Positions 17,834 to 26,616 of a DNA stretch of 61,026 bases are shown here, piece by piece (within the stretch, counting starts at the first letter, position 1; the number at the start of each line of letters is the position of its first letter). Position numbers and translations under genes: made by a program. The DNA comes from Sulfitobacter brevis (GTDB taxonomy: Bacteria; Pseudomonadota; Alphaproteobacteria; Rhodobacterales; Rhodobacteraceae): positions 1-61,026 of the forward strand of contig NZ_FOMW01000017.1 of NCBI RefSeq assembly GCF_900112755.1, read 5' to 3'. The notes beneath the pieces are model-generated. The model was not told the DNA's origin. It made no database searches and saw nothing but the letters and a program-made list of their open reading frames with translations.

Positions 17834-19303
17834 TCAGCAGCGTACGGCTTGTGTAACCAGGGCGTCCGCCGCCTCTGACAGCCGGTCGCCCCAAGCGAGC
17901 CTTTTACGCCACTCCTCTGGAATTCCTTTCACACCGTAAAGTGCACCGGCCAGTTGGCCAGTGATGGCCCCGGTGGTATCCGCGTCTTCGCCAAGGTTGG
18001 CCGCGAGCAGCACTGCGGCGTGATAGGTGCCGGTACGCCCGACGGACCACAGCGAGGCTTCAAGTGAATGTGCGACATAGCCGGAGGCGCGGATGTCCTT
18101 GCGCGACTTGCCGCGCCAAGAGCCATGCAGAATGCTGTCGATCTTGCCCGCGTAGCCTTCGTGATGAGCGCGCAGGGCGTCTGATGGCCGCGCGCCCGCT
18201 ATCGCGTCTGCCAGTACCTCGGCATAGGCCACGCAGGCCTCCACTGCTTCCAGGGCCGCATGGGTGGTGAGGCTTTGTCGTGCGGCGACATCGCGCAGCA
18301 TCGGCCGGTTGTTGAAATGCCGGATGGCGACCGGAGCGAGCCGCATCAGGCTGCCATTGCCAGCACTCATCGGATCGGTTGAGCCTGCAAACGGATCGCC
18401 CGTCGTCTGCCACCGCGCCAGTGCCTGACGTGTGGTGATGCCAATGTCGAAACAGCGTCCGGTGCAGGAATAGGTGCCCTGTGCGTGCCAGTCGACAAAG
18501 CGATTTATCAGGTCGCGCGCGTCGAGGGCCGGATCCTGCTGCAGGCTGTCAGCCAGTGCCAAGGCCATTGCTGTGTCGTCAGTCCAATGACCCGGCTTCA
18601 AGCCGAAGGGACCGCCACCCACCATGTCCGTGAGGGCAGCGTAGGTGTCGCGGGCCTTAAACTCGAGCGTGGTGCCCACCGCATCGCCAACCGCGAGGCC
18701 GAGAAGCGCGCCCACTGCGCGGTCCCGGATTGCAACCGCCGAGGTGTCGGGGGTGGTTTCAGGCACTACACGTTGCGCCATTACATGGGCAAGTTGGGCG
18801 CTGGTCTCGATGGCGCCGGGACGGACCGCGCGCACGGCTTTGACGGCTTCCTCCGGTGCCACGCCCATGCCGATCACTAACCGCGCCGCCGCCGTGCCCG
18901 CGCGGCCCAGCCCGCCTTTGCAATGGACCAGAACGTCGAATCCGGAGCGGAGCCGGTGCATTAGGTCGGGAGCGACAACATCCCATTGCTGCTCGAACGT
19001 GGCGTCGGGCACAGAGACATCCGGGATCGGAAGGTGAAACCAGTCCATATGACGCGCACGGACTTCGTTGCCCATCGCAGGCACCTTGAGCGTGACCAGC
19101 TCGTGATCTTCCACCAATGTAACAACCGCAACGGCGCCCCAATCGGCGATGGCATCAAGATCAATCCCGAGGTCACGGTTCCAACTGCCTGACATCGCAC
19201 CGGGCTGGACTTTTCCAGGACAGAAGGTAATGCCGATCCGCCCGCTGCCCGTTGCGGGCTGTACTGTGGCGATCTGTAAAGGATGGGTCTGGCTAGTGCG
19301 CAT
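17834..19303 (-). CDS. Dual-specificity phosphatase / ADP-ribosylglycohydrolase fusion
   Basis: A 489-residue two-domain protein. Residues about 20-175 resemble a CDKN3-like protein phosphatase: the active-site loop reads VHCKGGLGRAGTAAA (Cys-x5-Arg), with a plausible acid in IPDVSVPD. Residues about 190-485 are an ADP-ribosylglycohydrolase (DraG/ARH) domain: GLAVGDAVGTTLEF, GHWTDDTAMALALA, AGNGSLMRLAP and GEDADTTGAITGQLAG supply the metal-binding acidic residues. Both active sites look intact. ADP-ribosylglycohydrolases remove ADP-ribose from proteins or nucleic acids. The gene ends 25 bases from the convergent DUF5681 gene at the edge of the recombinase island. The substrate is unknown. Confidence 0.85.
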   Translation of the reverse strand: MRTSQTHPLQIATVQPATGSGRIGITFCPGKVQPGAMSGSWNRDLGIDLDAIADWGAVAVVTLVEDHELVTLKVPAMGNEVRARHMDWFHLPIPDVSVPDATFEQQWDVVAPDLMHRLRSGFDVLVHCKGGLGRAGTAAARLVIGMGVAPEEAVKAVRAVRPGAIETSAQLAHVMAQRVVPETTPDTSAVAIRDRAVGALLGLAVGDAVGTTLEFKARDTYAALTDMVGGGPFGLKPGHWTDDTAMALALADSLQQDPALDARDLINRFVDWHAQGTYSCTGRCFDIGITTRQALARWQTTGDPFAGSTDPMSAGNGSLMRLAPVAIRHFNNRPMLRDVAARQSLTTHAALEAVEACVAYAEVLADAIAGARPSDALRAHHEGYAGKIDSILHGSWRGKSRKDIRASGYVAHSLEASLWSVGRTGTYHAAVLLAANLGEDADTTGAITGQLAGALYGVKGIPEEWRKRLAWGDRLSEAADALVTQAVRC

Positions 19304-19472
19304 ATAAAAGGCTCCCTGAAATGTCGGCAGCGGTCAAATAACTCTCTGCCACCGCCCGGCGCGAGCGGTAGACAAGCAATGCTCCGAACATGTTGAAATG
19401 CAAGGGGAAAGGTGAGGTTGGGGCTTTGAGCTTTAGGTCAGTTTCTACATTCTGTAAGGAAAAGGGGGCGCT

Positions 19473-20521
19473 CTAGTTCGAATCCCCTTCCGACCGCCAT
19501 ACACGAACAAAAGTGGGCACCGAAGAAAGTGCTACACGCCCGTTCTTGATAGCATTCTCGAAATTAGACCGACGACCGGAGATGGTTATTGTTTCTTCGC
19601 CTACTATAATTTCATCTACGAGCGCACGTAGGTGACCCTTTTTCATATGTATGGCGTTGCCTTGGAAAGCTTCGGAGAGCAAACTTACATAATCTGAGAT
19701 TTTTGTATGGTCGACCTTGTCCTTAGGTAGTAATTCGGCCGCAACTTGATCACGTTGCCTACAAGACTGATCGAAATTCACCTTAGCATCTGAGAACCGC
19801 TTTTTAAAGTCGGGATCGACTATATCCACCAAGCCGTTTTGAACCAGTTGGTATAAATTATCGATTACTCGCTTAGCGACAAGCACTTCTGATTCACGTT
19901 CATTAAGGATTGCTTCGATATCCTGCCAGGACTGCTGGCTCTGCGCGGCCAATGGCGCAAGAATGTTCTTGATCGCTCCCACGGAAACAAACGCCTTCGT
20001 TGCTTCCTGCATTATTAGCGCATCAAAGTCATACATCGGAACGCTTCGACCAACACAGCTTGTCGGACCTGTTCTCATTCTGTTTGAGCACGCATAGTAT
20101 TTGTACGATCCGCCTTTACCGGTGCGCATGGTCATCGCGCTTGTGCAATGTGGGCATTTCGCCAAGCCTGTGAGTAAGACGGGGCCAGTGACGACTCGGG
20201 GCGGTGTTCTCTGGGGGTTTCGCTTCGTCAAAAGTTGCTGGACGGCTTCAAACTCAGCTTTGTGTAGTATCTCCGGAGCCGGAACAGAGATATCAGCACC
20301 GCCGTTTTGGGAGCTGTGGAATATAAAGGTGCCCGAATATACTGGGTCCCGTAGCATTCGATGCAACGTTCCTATACCCCATTTTTTCCCACTACGGGTT
20401 CGGTAACCACGCTCGTTTAGCCAATTTACGATTGCTTTAATGCCCATGGGCCCCCGCAAGCCGTCGCCTTCCAGGAACAGTTTGAAGATCTGGCGCATCA
20501 ACGCAGCGTCTTCGGTAATCC
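19473..20521 (-). pseudogene. Large serine recombinase, N-terminally truncated by an IS
   Basis: The frame encodes the recombinase domain, zinc ribbon and coiled-coil region of a large serine recombinase but no catalytic resolvase domain. Visible are the helix ITEDAALMRQIFKLFLEG, YRTRSGKKWGIGTLHRMLRD, PVYSGTFIF, the ribbon Cys pairs in KCPHCTSAM and ACSNRMRTGPTSC, and a long helical stretch. The reading frame enters foreign DNA near 20521, where an IS3-type element begins, so the catalytic N-terminus has been lost. Its last codons (VRVWRSEGDSN) are written on the reverse of a tRNA-like 3' end at 19475-19499. Confidence 0.82.
19475..19499 (+). other. tRNA 3'-end-like fragment, candidate attachment site
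   Basis: The plus strand reads AGTTCGAATCCCC, then TTCCGACC, then GCCA: a T-loop TTCGAAT, a 3' acceptor strand, a G discriminator and CCA. No complete tRNA fits the bases upstream. Such a fragment at a recombinase terminus is what an integration into a tRNA gene leaves behind, so this is a likely att half-site. Confidence 0.5.
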
Positions 20522-20815
20522 CCCCTAAAATTAGTGGTGTTCAAAAGTAGAATTTTCTCGGCAAGATATCTGAGGAGATTTACGATGAAGAACGGACGAT
20601 TTAGCGATGCGCAGATCATGGCTGTGTTGAAGCAGGCGGAGGGCGGTGTGCCGGTCTCTGAGCTTTGCCGGGAGCATGGGATGAGCAGTGCCAGCTTTTA
20701 CAAATGGCGGGCCAAATTTGGCGGTATGGACGCGTCGCTCATCGTAGAGATGAAGGACATGGCCGAGCAGAACCGCCGCCTCAAGAAGATGTATGCGGAG
20801 ATGAGCATGCAGAAT
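20522..20815 (+). mobile_element. IS3-type element, left part only
   Basis: The element begins near 20522, where recombinase coding is lost, and holds a ribosome site (GAGGAG) and the first open frame. It is cut at 20815 by the IS6-type element; its second frame and right end are absent from the window. Confidence 0.65.
20585..20815 (+). pseudogene. IS3-family transposase OrfA, truncated
   Basis: The first 77 residues match IS3-family OrfA proteins: MKNGRFSDAQIMAVLKQAEG, then a helix-turn-helix (VSELCREHGMSSASFYKWRA) and the start of the leucine-zipper-like helix (LIVEMKDMAEQNRRLKKMYA). The ATG at 20585 follows GAGGAGATTTACG. From 20816 the frame reads into the terminal repeat of the IS6-type element and ends at 20863 after 15 foreign residues. 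No OrfB catalytic frame follows, so the element cannot move by itself. Confidence 0.8.
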
Positions 20816-21633
20816 GGCTCTGTCAGAAGAAAACTTGTTGAGGCGGGTAGGGCGAGCATTTAGCGTCGCGGGATGACAAAGCACAGCCCCTTCCGATATT
20901 TCAAGACGAGCCCCGAGATCATCCGACTGGCGGTTATGATGTATGTTCGGTTTCCGCTTTCGCTTCGCAATGTTGAAGATATTTTGCACGAACGCGGCAT
21001 CGATATCAGCCACGAGACGGTTCGTTTTTGGTGGAACAGGTTTGGCCCGCTGTTTGCTGCTGAGGTCCGCAAGAAAAGAGTCAGCCAGATGCGCGCATAT
21101 TCAAATTGGCAATGGCACTTGGACGAGGTGTTTGTGAAGATCAACGGCGAGACGCACTACCTCTGGCGGGCCGTGGATCACGAAGGGGAAGTCTTGGAAA
21201 GCTTTGTCACAAAGCGCCGTGATCGCAAGGCAGCTTTGAAATTCCTAAGAAAAACAATCAAACGCCATGGCCGCCCACATATTTTCGTCACCGACATGCT
21301 GCGTTCCTATGGCGCGGCGCTGAAGGTCATCGGCAATGTGGACAAACAAGAAACTGGCCGCTGGCTCAACAATCGAGCCGAGAATTCACACCAGCCATTT
21401 AGACGAAGAGAGCGGGCCATGCTTCGCTTTAGGCGGATGCGAACCTTGCAAAAATTCGTCGCCGTCCATGCCTCAGTTCACAACCATTTTAATGCGGAGC
21501 GCCACCTCTACAGCCGATCAAATTTCAAGCTGAACCGCGCCGCCGCTCTTGCCGAGTGGCGCGGCCTCTGCGCAGCCTAAAATATTGAGATCGCTGGAGA
21601 ACAGAGACTGGTTCGCATTTGTCTGACAGCACC
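20816..21633 (+). mobile_element. IS6-family insertion sequence, complete
   Basis: An 818-base element bounded by imperfect terminal inverted repeats: GGCTCTGTCAGA at 20816-20827 and the complement of GGTGCTGTCAGA at 21622-21633 (10 of 12 match). It contains one intact transposase. The flanking 8-mers (TGCAGAAT and ATTTAGAA) are not duplicates, so it lacks a target duplication here, which points to a later deletion or recombination next to it. Confidence 0.85.
20873..21580 (+). CDS. IS6-family transposase
   Basis: A 235-residue DDE transposase of the IS6 (IS26-like) family. The N-terminal part has YFKTSPEIIRLAVMMYVRFP and a helix-turn-helix around ISHETVRFWW. The catalytic residues lie in WHLDEVFVKI (first Asp), FVTDMLRSYG (second Asp) and NRAENSHQPFRRRERAMLRF (Glu). 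Length is normal and no lesion is seen. IS6 elements move by replicative transposition and often leave deletions beside them, which fits the missing half of the host IS3-type element. Confidence 0.92.
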   Translation: MTKHSPFRYFKTSPEIIRLAVMMYVRFPLSLRNVEDILHERGIDISHETVRFWWNRFGPLFAAEVRKKRVSQMRAYSNWQWHLDEVFVKINGETHYLWRAVDHEGEVLESFVTKRRDRKAALKFLRKTIKRHGRPHIFVTDMLRSYGAALKVIGNVDKQETGRWLNNRAENSHQPFRRRERAMLRFRRMRTLQKFVAVHASVHNHFNAERHLYSRSNFKLNRAAALAEWRGLCAA

Positions 21634-21751
21634 ATTTAGAAAATTAATTGCCGTATCACGGGGGCCGTCCACAGAAATGAATGGGGAAGCCATAGTTTAC
21701 TGGCTTGGGAGGGGCAGGGAGCCCATCAATGCACGGCAATCCCGGTCATGC

Positions 21752-22060
21752 CTAAGGCACCAGCTCCAACTTTGCCGCGTTGCCCTTAATATTCAAGACA
21801 CGGTCCAACCAGCGCGTAGCACGGGCCGAGATATTTTGGGTACTTTGCTCCAAACGGGGCCGCAGCTTAATCACAACCACCTCATCTTCAATACCCAGTT
21901 GGGTTTGTAGCCAGCCACAGACATCGTCAACATCTGTGGCCAGCTCGATCCCCCACAAACATTCGCCGATCGCAACGGCTTCCAGACTCTCCATTATGGC
22001 ATCAAGGTTATCGGAATCCTGCTTACGGTTCGCGTTGAACGTGACCAGATATGCGCCCAC
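21752..22060 (-). CDS. Hypothetical protein (about 102 residues)
   Basis: I do not recognise a named family. The protein starts with a beta-strand-like AYLVTFNANRKQDSDNLDAI, has a middle helix, ECLWGIELATDVDDVCGWLQ, and a second strand, EDEVVVIKLRP; the beta-alpha-beta pattern resembles small ferredoxin-fold proteins such as Cas2/GhoS-like ones, but no catalytic motif is shared. The GTG at 22060 has GGAG eight bases upstream, better than the GTG at 22069. It lies alone between the IS6 scar and ku, and codon use looks coding. Treat as conserved-looking but unassigned. Confidence 0.5.
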   Translation of the reverse strand: MGAYLVTFNANRKQDSDNLDAIMESLEAVAIGECLWGIELATDVDDVCGWLQTQLGIEDEVVVIKLRPRLEQSTQNISARATRWLDRVLNIKGNAAKLELVP

Positions 22061-22288
22061 TCGATACACTCCATTTTGTGATATTGTGCCAACTTCCGCT
22101 CGGTCGATTGACCTTCTCAGCTAAAAGTTGCGAAAGTCCACAGTAAGACAACTAATGGTTTTGTCAACTTTTTGAGGCAATTTGTTGGTCCGTGCAGGGA
22201 CAGACGGAGCGGTCAGACGGCGGTTCATTATGACGCTTGAACCAAAGCAGGTGCCGCGCGTTGTCCTACATTATTAAGGAGATATGTT

Positions 22289-23140
22289 ATGGCATCCCGC
22301 GCGGTCTGGACCGGTCAGATACGGCTTTCCCTTGTTTCGATTCCTGTAGAAATCCACTCGGCCACCAAGACGGGGGCTCGGGTCAGTTTCCGCCAAATCC
22401 ATGGTCCTTCCGGCAAGCGGGTGCGCTATGAGAAATCCGTGCCGGGGATCGGTCCGGTGAAGGCCGAGGATATTCTGAAGGGTTATGAACTCGAGAATGA
22501 CGAGTATCTACTTTTGGAAAAGGACGAGGTCGACGCGATCAAGCTTGAGACCAAAAAGACGCTGGAACTGGTGCAGTTTGTCGGTCTCACGGAAATCCCC
22601 CCCCTCTATTATGACCGACCCTATTACGTCGTGCCGACCGATGATCTGGCCGAGGATGCCTACCGCGTTGTGCGCGATGCGCTGCGGCAGGCCAATAAGG
22701 TCGGTCTGGGGCAGCTGACCATGCGGGGCAGGGAGCATCTGTGTGCCTTGCGTCCCTGTGGCGACGGTATCTTGCTCGAAACGCTGCATTATGCAGATGA
22801 GATTAAGGAGGCTGATCCGCTCTTTTCGCAGATCGAGGATGATCCTGCGGATGCGGATCTGTTGGAGGTCGCGACGCAGCTGATTGATCGCAAGACTGGC
22901 AAATTCGACGCTGCCGCGTTTACGGATCACTACGATGCAGCCCTGCGGGACCTGATCGACCAGAAACGCAAATCCAAGAAGACCCCGCGGGCGCGGGCAG
23001 GGGACGACGATGCGCCCTCGGCCGAGAATGTGGTCGATCTGATGTCTGCTCTGAAAGAAAGCCTAAAGAAAGACGGTGCGAAAAAGGCGAGCGCTAAAAA
23101 GGCCAAGCCTCGCGCCGCAGGCACTAAAAAGTCGGCCTGA
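22289..23140 (+). CDS. ku: Non-homologous end-joining protein Ku
   Basis: A 283-residue bacterial Ku. The core beta-barrel begins with SRAVWTGQIRLSLVSIPVEI and includes GPVKAEDILKGYELENDEYL and the conserved GREHLCALRPCGDGILLETL; the C-terminal tail is Lys/Ala-rich (KKASAKKAKPRAAGTKKS), as in Ku proteins that use a basic tail for DNA and LigD contact. Ku forms a homodimeric ring that threads onto broken DNA ends. AAGGAG precedes the ATG, and the stop overlaps the ligD start, so both partners are made together. Confidence 0.95.
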   Translation: MASRAVWTGQIRLSLVSIPVEIHSATKTGARVSFRQIHGPSGKRVRYEKSVPGIGPVKAEDILKGYELENDEYLLLEKDEVDAIKLETKKTLELVQFVGLTEIPPLYYDRPYYVVPTDDLAEDAYRVVRDALRQANKVGLGQLTMRGREHLCALRPCGDGILLETLHYADEIKEADPLFSQIEDDPADADLLEVATQLIDRKTGKFDAAAFTDHYDAALRDLIDQKRKSKKTPRARAGDDDAPSAENVVDLMSALKESLKKDGAKKASAKKAKPRAAGTKKSA

Positions 23141-25542
23141 TGGGCTGCCTCGACCGCTATAACGAGATGCGGGATTTCGACCGCACACCGGAGCCGTCGG
23201 ATAGTACTGGCGCGGGCCATCTGGCGCTGCGCTATTCGATGCAAAAGCACGCAGCAACCCGCCTGCATTTCGACCTGCGGCTGGAATGGGACGGGGTACT
23301 ACTTTCTTGGGCCGTCACGCGCGGGCCGTCCTATGATACAGGCGAGAAACGCCTTGCTGTGCGCACAGAGGACCATCCGCTTTCCTACCTCACTTTCGAG
23401 GGCACGATACCCAAGGGTAACTACGGGGCGGGCATCGTAATGTTGTGGGATATCGGCCATTGGGAGCCGCTCATTCCGGTCGAAAAAGGGCTTGCGAAAG
23501 GGCATCTGCACATGCGGCTGCATGGCGCGCGACTGGCAGGGGATTGGCATCTGGTGCGGATGAAGTCCGAGGGAAAGCGCGAGAACTGGTTGATGACCAA
23601 AGCCGATGATGACGCCGCTGGTGCCCGTGATCCTGTCACGCATTATCGCCGGTCGGTTTTGTCTAACCGCACAAAAGTTGAAATATCAGGAGAGAAAGCC
23701 TCGGTTGTGCTCCACTCAGGGAAGCGGCCGAGTTTTGCCAAACCACAGCTCGCGACCCTTTCGGACGAGATGGTCGAGGGGGAGGGGTGGTGGCATGAGG
23801 TGAAGTTTGACGGCTACCGCGCGCAAGTCGCTCTGGGAGCGGGGGGGGCGCGTGTGTTTACTCGCAACGGCAAAGACTGGACGGAGCAATTTGACAGCCT
23901 CTTGCCCGCCTTCGATGAACTCGACTGTGAGAACGCCCTGATCGACGGTGAGATCGTCGCGGGGGCCGGTGTCACCGGCTTTTCTGGTCTGCAGCAGGCG
24001 ATTAAGGCAGGCGGGCCTTTCCGGTTTTATGGATTCGATCTGCTGTCGTGCGACGGGTCCGATGTGACCAGCAGGCCGCTGACCGATCGCCGCGCCCTGC
24101 TTGAAAAAATATGGAAGCCGCTGCCGCTGCTCGGGCCTGCACAGCTTTCCCCCGTCATTGTGCAGGATGCTGCCGAAACCTTCGACACGATTTGCGCGTC
24201 AGGCGGCGAGGGCATCATCGCTAAACGCTTGGATGCGGCCTATCAAAGTAAACGCAGCACGTCTTGGCGCAAAATTAAGTGCCAACGCAGGGACGAATTT
24301 GTGATCCTTGGCTGGCAGGAAAGCGACAAACGCGGGCGTCCCTTTGCATCGCTTGCTTTGGGCGTGCGCGAGGGCAAAGGGTGGTCCTATCTGGGTAAAG
24401 TCGGCACCGGCTTTAACGACGATCAGATGGCGGATTTGGCGGCTGCAATGCGCCCGTTGGTCTGCAAAACAGCGCCTGTGGACATCACTCCGGCAGAGGC
24501 TCGCGGGATCACTTGGATCACCCCGCGCCTTGTGGCCGAGATCTCCTACGCCGAGCGCACCTCGGAAGGGCGGTTGCGTCATGCGGTATTTCACGGGCTG
24601 CGCGCCGACAAACCCGCCCGCGCTGTGACGCTTGATAACGATGTGGTGCCTGAGGACCGCCCGTTGGTTGCGGGGATTGGCATTTCCTCGCCCGAACGGC
24701 TGGTGTTCCCCGGCGCCGCCTATACCAAACTGCAAGTCGCGCAATATTACGAACGTACCGCTGAGCGCATTCTGCACGCCGCCGCAGACCGGCCGCTGTC
24801 ATTGCTGCGGCTGCCGGAAGGTTTGAAGGGACAGCAGTTCTTTCAGAAACATGCGGGCAAAGGCTTTCCCGAAGGCTTGAAGGTGATCGACATCACCCAA
24901 AGCGATGGCAAGGCCGAGCCCTATATGTTTGTAGCAGATGCCGCTGGCTTGGTCGCAGCAGCCCAAATGGGCACAATCGAATTTCATATCTGGGGCAGTA
25001 GGCGGGACCGGCTGGAGCGGCCTGACCGTATGGTTTTTGATCTCGACCCCGACGAGGGGCTGGGGTTTGACGCGGTGAAAGAGGCGGCAGTAGACATTCG
25101 CGATACATTGCAAGGCCTCGGGCTGCCATCATGGCCGTTGTTGTCAGGCGGGAAAGGGGTGCATGTCGTGGTGCCGCTGCGCCGCGTTTCAGGCTGGGAT
25201 ACGGTCAAGCTCTATGCCCATGTTTTCTCCCAGCTTGTCGCCAGCAGGGCACCTGATCGCTATACGACCCAGATGTCCAAGGCCAAACGCAAGGGGCGCA
25301 TCTTCATTGATTGGCTACGCAACGAACGCGGCGCAACGGCGATTGCACCATTTTCCCTCCGCGCACGCCAAAATGCGCCCGTCGCCGTGCCTGTGTCGTG
25401 GGAAGAGCTTGCTGACATCAAAAGTGCTGCTGCGTTTACTTTGGAAACGGTTGCCAAGCGAAGCTGGGAAAACGTGGAGATTCCCCCCGCCGTTGGCATC
25501 ACCGCAAAGAGCATCGAGCGGCTGGAAGCGGCGTTCAAGTGA
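23140..25542 (+). CDS. ligD: Multifunctional DNA ligase D
   Basis: An 800-residue end-joining enzyme with domain order phosphoesterase, ligase, polymerase. Residues about 25-150 form the 3'-phosphoesterase (HAATRLHFDLRLEWDGVLLS, IPKGNYGAGIVMLWD). The ATP-dependent ligase follows, with the nucleotidyl-lysine in EVKFDGYRAQ (Lys222), IDGEIVA and the C-terminal OB part. Residues about 520-800 form the primase-like polymerase, with the catalytic acidic pair in MVFDLDPDEG and SGGKGVHVVVPL. It trims, fills and seals double-strand breaks held by Ku. The ATG shares one base with the ku stop. Confidence 0.95.
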   Translation: MGCLDRYNEMRDFDRTPEPSDSTGAGHLALRYSMQKHAATRLHFDLRLEWDGVLLSWAVTRGPSYDTGEKRLAVRTEDHPLSYLTFEGTIPKGNYGAGIVMLWDIGHWEPLIPVEKGLAKGHLHMRLHGARLAGDWHLVRMKSEGKRENWLMTKADDDAAGARDPVTHYRRSVLSNRTKVEISGEKASVVLHSGKRPSFAKPQLATLSDEMVEGEGWWHEVKFDGYRAQVALGAGGARVFTRNGKDWTEQFDSLLPAFDELDCENALIDGEIVAGAGVTGFSGLQQAIKAGGPFRFYGFDLLSCDGSDVTSRPLTDRRALLEKIWKPLPLLGPAQLSPVIVQDAAETFDTICASGGEGIIAKRLDAAYQSKRSTSWRKIKCQRRDEFVILGWQESDKRGRPFASLALGVREGKGWSYLGKVGTGFNDDQMADLAAAMRPLVCKTAPVDITPAEARGITWITPRLVAEISYAERTSEGRLRHAVFHGLRADKPARAVTLDNDVVPEDRPLVAGIGISSPERLVFPGAAYTKLQVAQYYERTAERILHAAADRPLSLLRLPEGLKGQQFFQKHAGKGFPEGLKVIDITQSDGKAEPYMFVADAAGLVAAAQMGTIEFHIWGSRRDRLERPDRMVFDLDPDEGLGFDAVKEAAVDIRDTLQGLGLPSWPLLSGGKGVHVVVPLRRVSGWDTVKLYAHVFSQLVASRAPDRYTTQMSKAKRKGRIFIDWLRNERGATAIAPFSLRARQNAPVAVPVSWEELADIKSAAAFTLETVAKRSWENVEIPPAVGITAKSIERLEAAFK

Positions 25543-25554
25543 CGCGCTGAGGCG

Positions 25555-25579
25555 GGGCACGGGCGAGAGATTGGTGCCC
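25555..25579 (+). terminator. Weak hairpin after ligD
   Basis: GGGCAC (25555-25560) can pair with GTGCCC (25574-25579) over a 13-base loop just past the ligD stop. No T-tract follows, so termination strength is doubtful. Confidence 0.25.
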
Positions 25580-25646
25580 TTACCCTGTTCAGATGGCTCC
25601 CGCGCTTTAGATAGTGGAACTGAACCGCATCTGGGCTGGAAAAATA

Positions 25647-26570
25647 ATGGAATATGTATCGATTGATCTATGGGCTGCCAATCTTGAGCCGGTGGTGCCG
25701 GACCTCAACACATGGCTGGCAGGATTAGAGGCGCGGGTTGCGCAAACAGCGCAGCGTGGGGCGCAGATGTTGGTGTTGCCCGAGTTTGCCTGTGCGCAGT
25801 GGTTAAGCTTTGCCCCTGCCGATTTGCCCACCGCGAACACGATGGGTTGGCTCTACGAATGTGGCCAAATCGCCCTTGACGCGATTGCGGGCATGTCAGC
25901 GCAATACGGCGTATCGATCCTGCCGGGGACGATCCCCTTTGCCGCAGGTGAACGTGACGGGGTGATGACCTATCTCAACCGTGCGTGGTTGCTGACGCCA
26001 GATGGGTCGCGGCATGCGCAGGATAAGCTGAGCCTGACCCCGCTTGAAGAGCACGGCGCGGGGGGCATCACGGTCCACGGTGAAACGATCAATGTGATCG
26101 AATGGAACGGCCTGCGGATTGCAATGATCATTTGTCTGGACAGCGAGTTCACCAGCCTTTGGTCGCGGTTAGGGATGCTCGACCTTGATTTGGTGATCAT
26201 TCCGGCAAAGACCGATATGATTACCGGCTATAATCGGGTTTTCAGCTGTGCCCGTGCCCGCGCGATCGAGCTTCAGACGGTGGTTTGCGTTTTGGGGGCC
26301 GTCGGTGTGCCGTTCGGCCAGATCGCAACCGATACCGGAGTTGGCGGGGCAAGCGTGTTCACGCCCTGCGATGTCGGCGCTTCGCTGGATGGTATTCACG
26401 CAACGCTCGCACCGCAGACGGCGGCAATGATGACCGACCTGGTGTTGATGGCTACGGATATTCCTGTCGGCCCTTGTCGCCGCATCCGCAACGGCCATGC
26501 CGAGGCGGAGGTTTGTCCGGCGCTTTGGGACGCGGGTCATCTTACCGTGGTCGAGCCTGCGAAGATTTGA
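25647..26570 (+). CDS. Carbon-nitrogen hydrolase (nitrilase superfamily)
   Basis: A 307-residue cytosolic hydrolase. The catalytic Glu-Lys-Cys triad of the superfamily is visible: LVLPEFACAQW, DKLSLTPLEEHG and MIICLDSEFTSLW. It hydrolyses a non-peptide C-N bond, probably an amide; nitrile use is less likely because bacterial genes of this branch are mostly amidases. I take the ATG at 25647 with GGA upstream rather than the GTG at 25614. The gene stands alone, convergent with the light-sensing operon and separated from it by a strong hairpin. The substrate is unknown. Confidence 0.82.
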   Translation: MEYVSIDLWAANLEPVVPDLNTWLAGLEARVAQTAQRGAQMLVLPEFACAQWLSFAPADLPTANTMGWLYECGQIALDAIAGMSAQYGVSILPGTIPFAAGERDGVMTYLNRAWLLTPDGSRHAQDKLSLTPLEEHGAGGITVHGETINVIEWNGLRIAMIICLDSEFTSLWSRLGMLDLDLVIIPAKTDMITGYNRVFSCARARAIELQTVVCVLGAVGVPFGQIATDTGVGGASVFTPCDVGASLDGIHATLAPQTAAMMTDLVLMATDIPVGPCRRIRNGHAEAEVCPALWDAGHLTVVEPAKI

Positions 26571-26576
26571 GATCGG

Positions 26577-26601
26577 GGCGCGCGGGCAGGGTCCGCGCGC
26601 C
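26577..26601. terminator. Bidirectional terminator hairpin
   Basis: A perfect 9-base GC stem, GGCGCGCGG / CCGCGCGCC, with a 7-base loop lies between the convergent nitrilase gene and receiver gene. A short T-containing run follows. It can stop transcription from both sides. Confidence 0.6.
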
Positions 26602-26616
26602 GCTTATTGTCGCGCG

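Noticed and set aside
19400..19499. Complete tRNA ending at 19499
   Set aside because: Only the T-loop and 3' acceptor strand fit; no 5' acceptor strand, D arm or anticodon arm can be drawn upstream.
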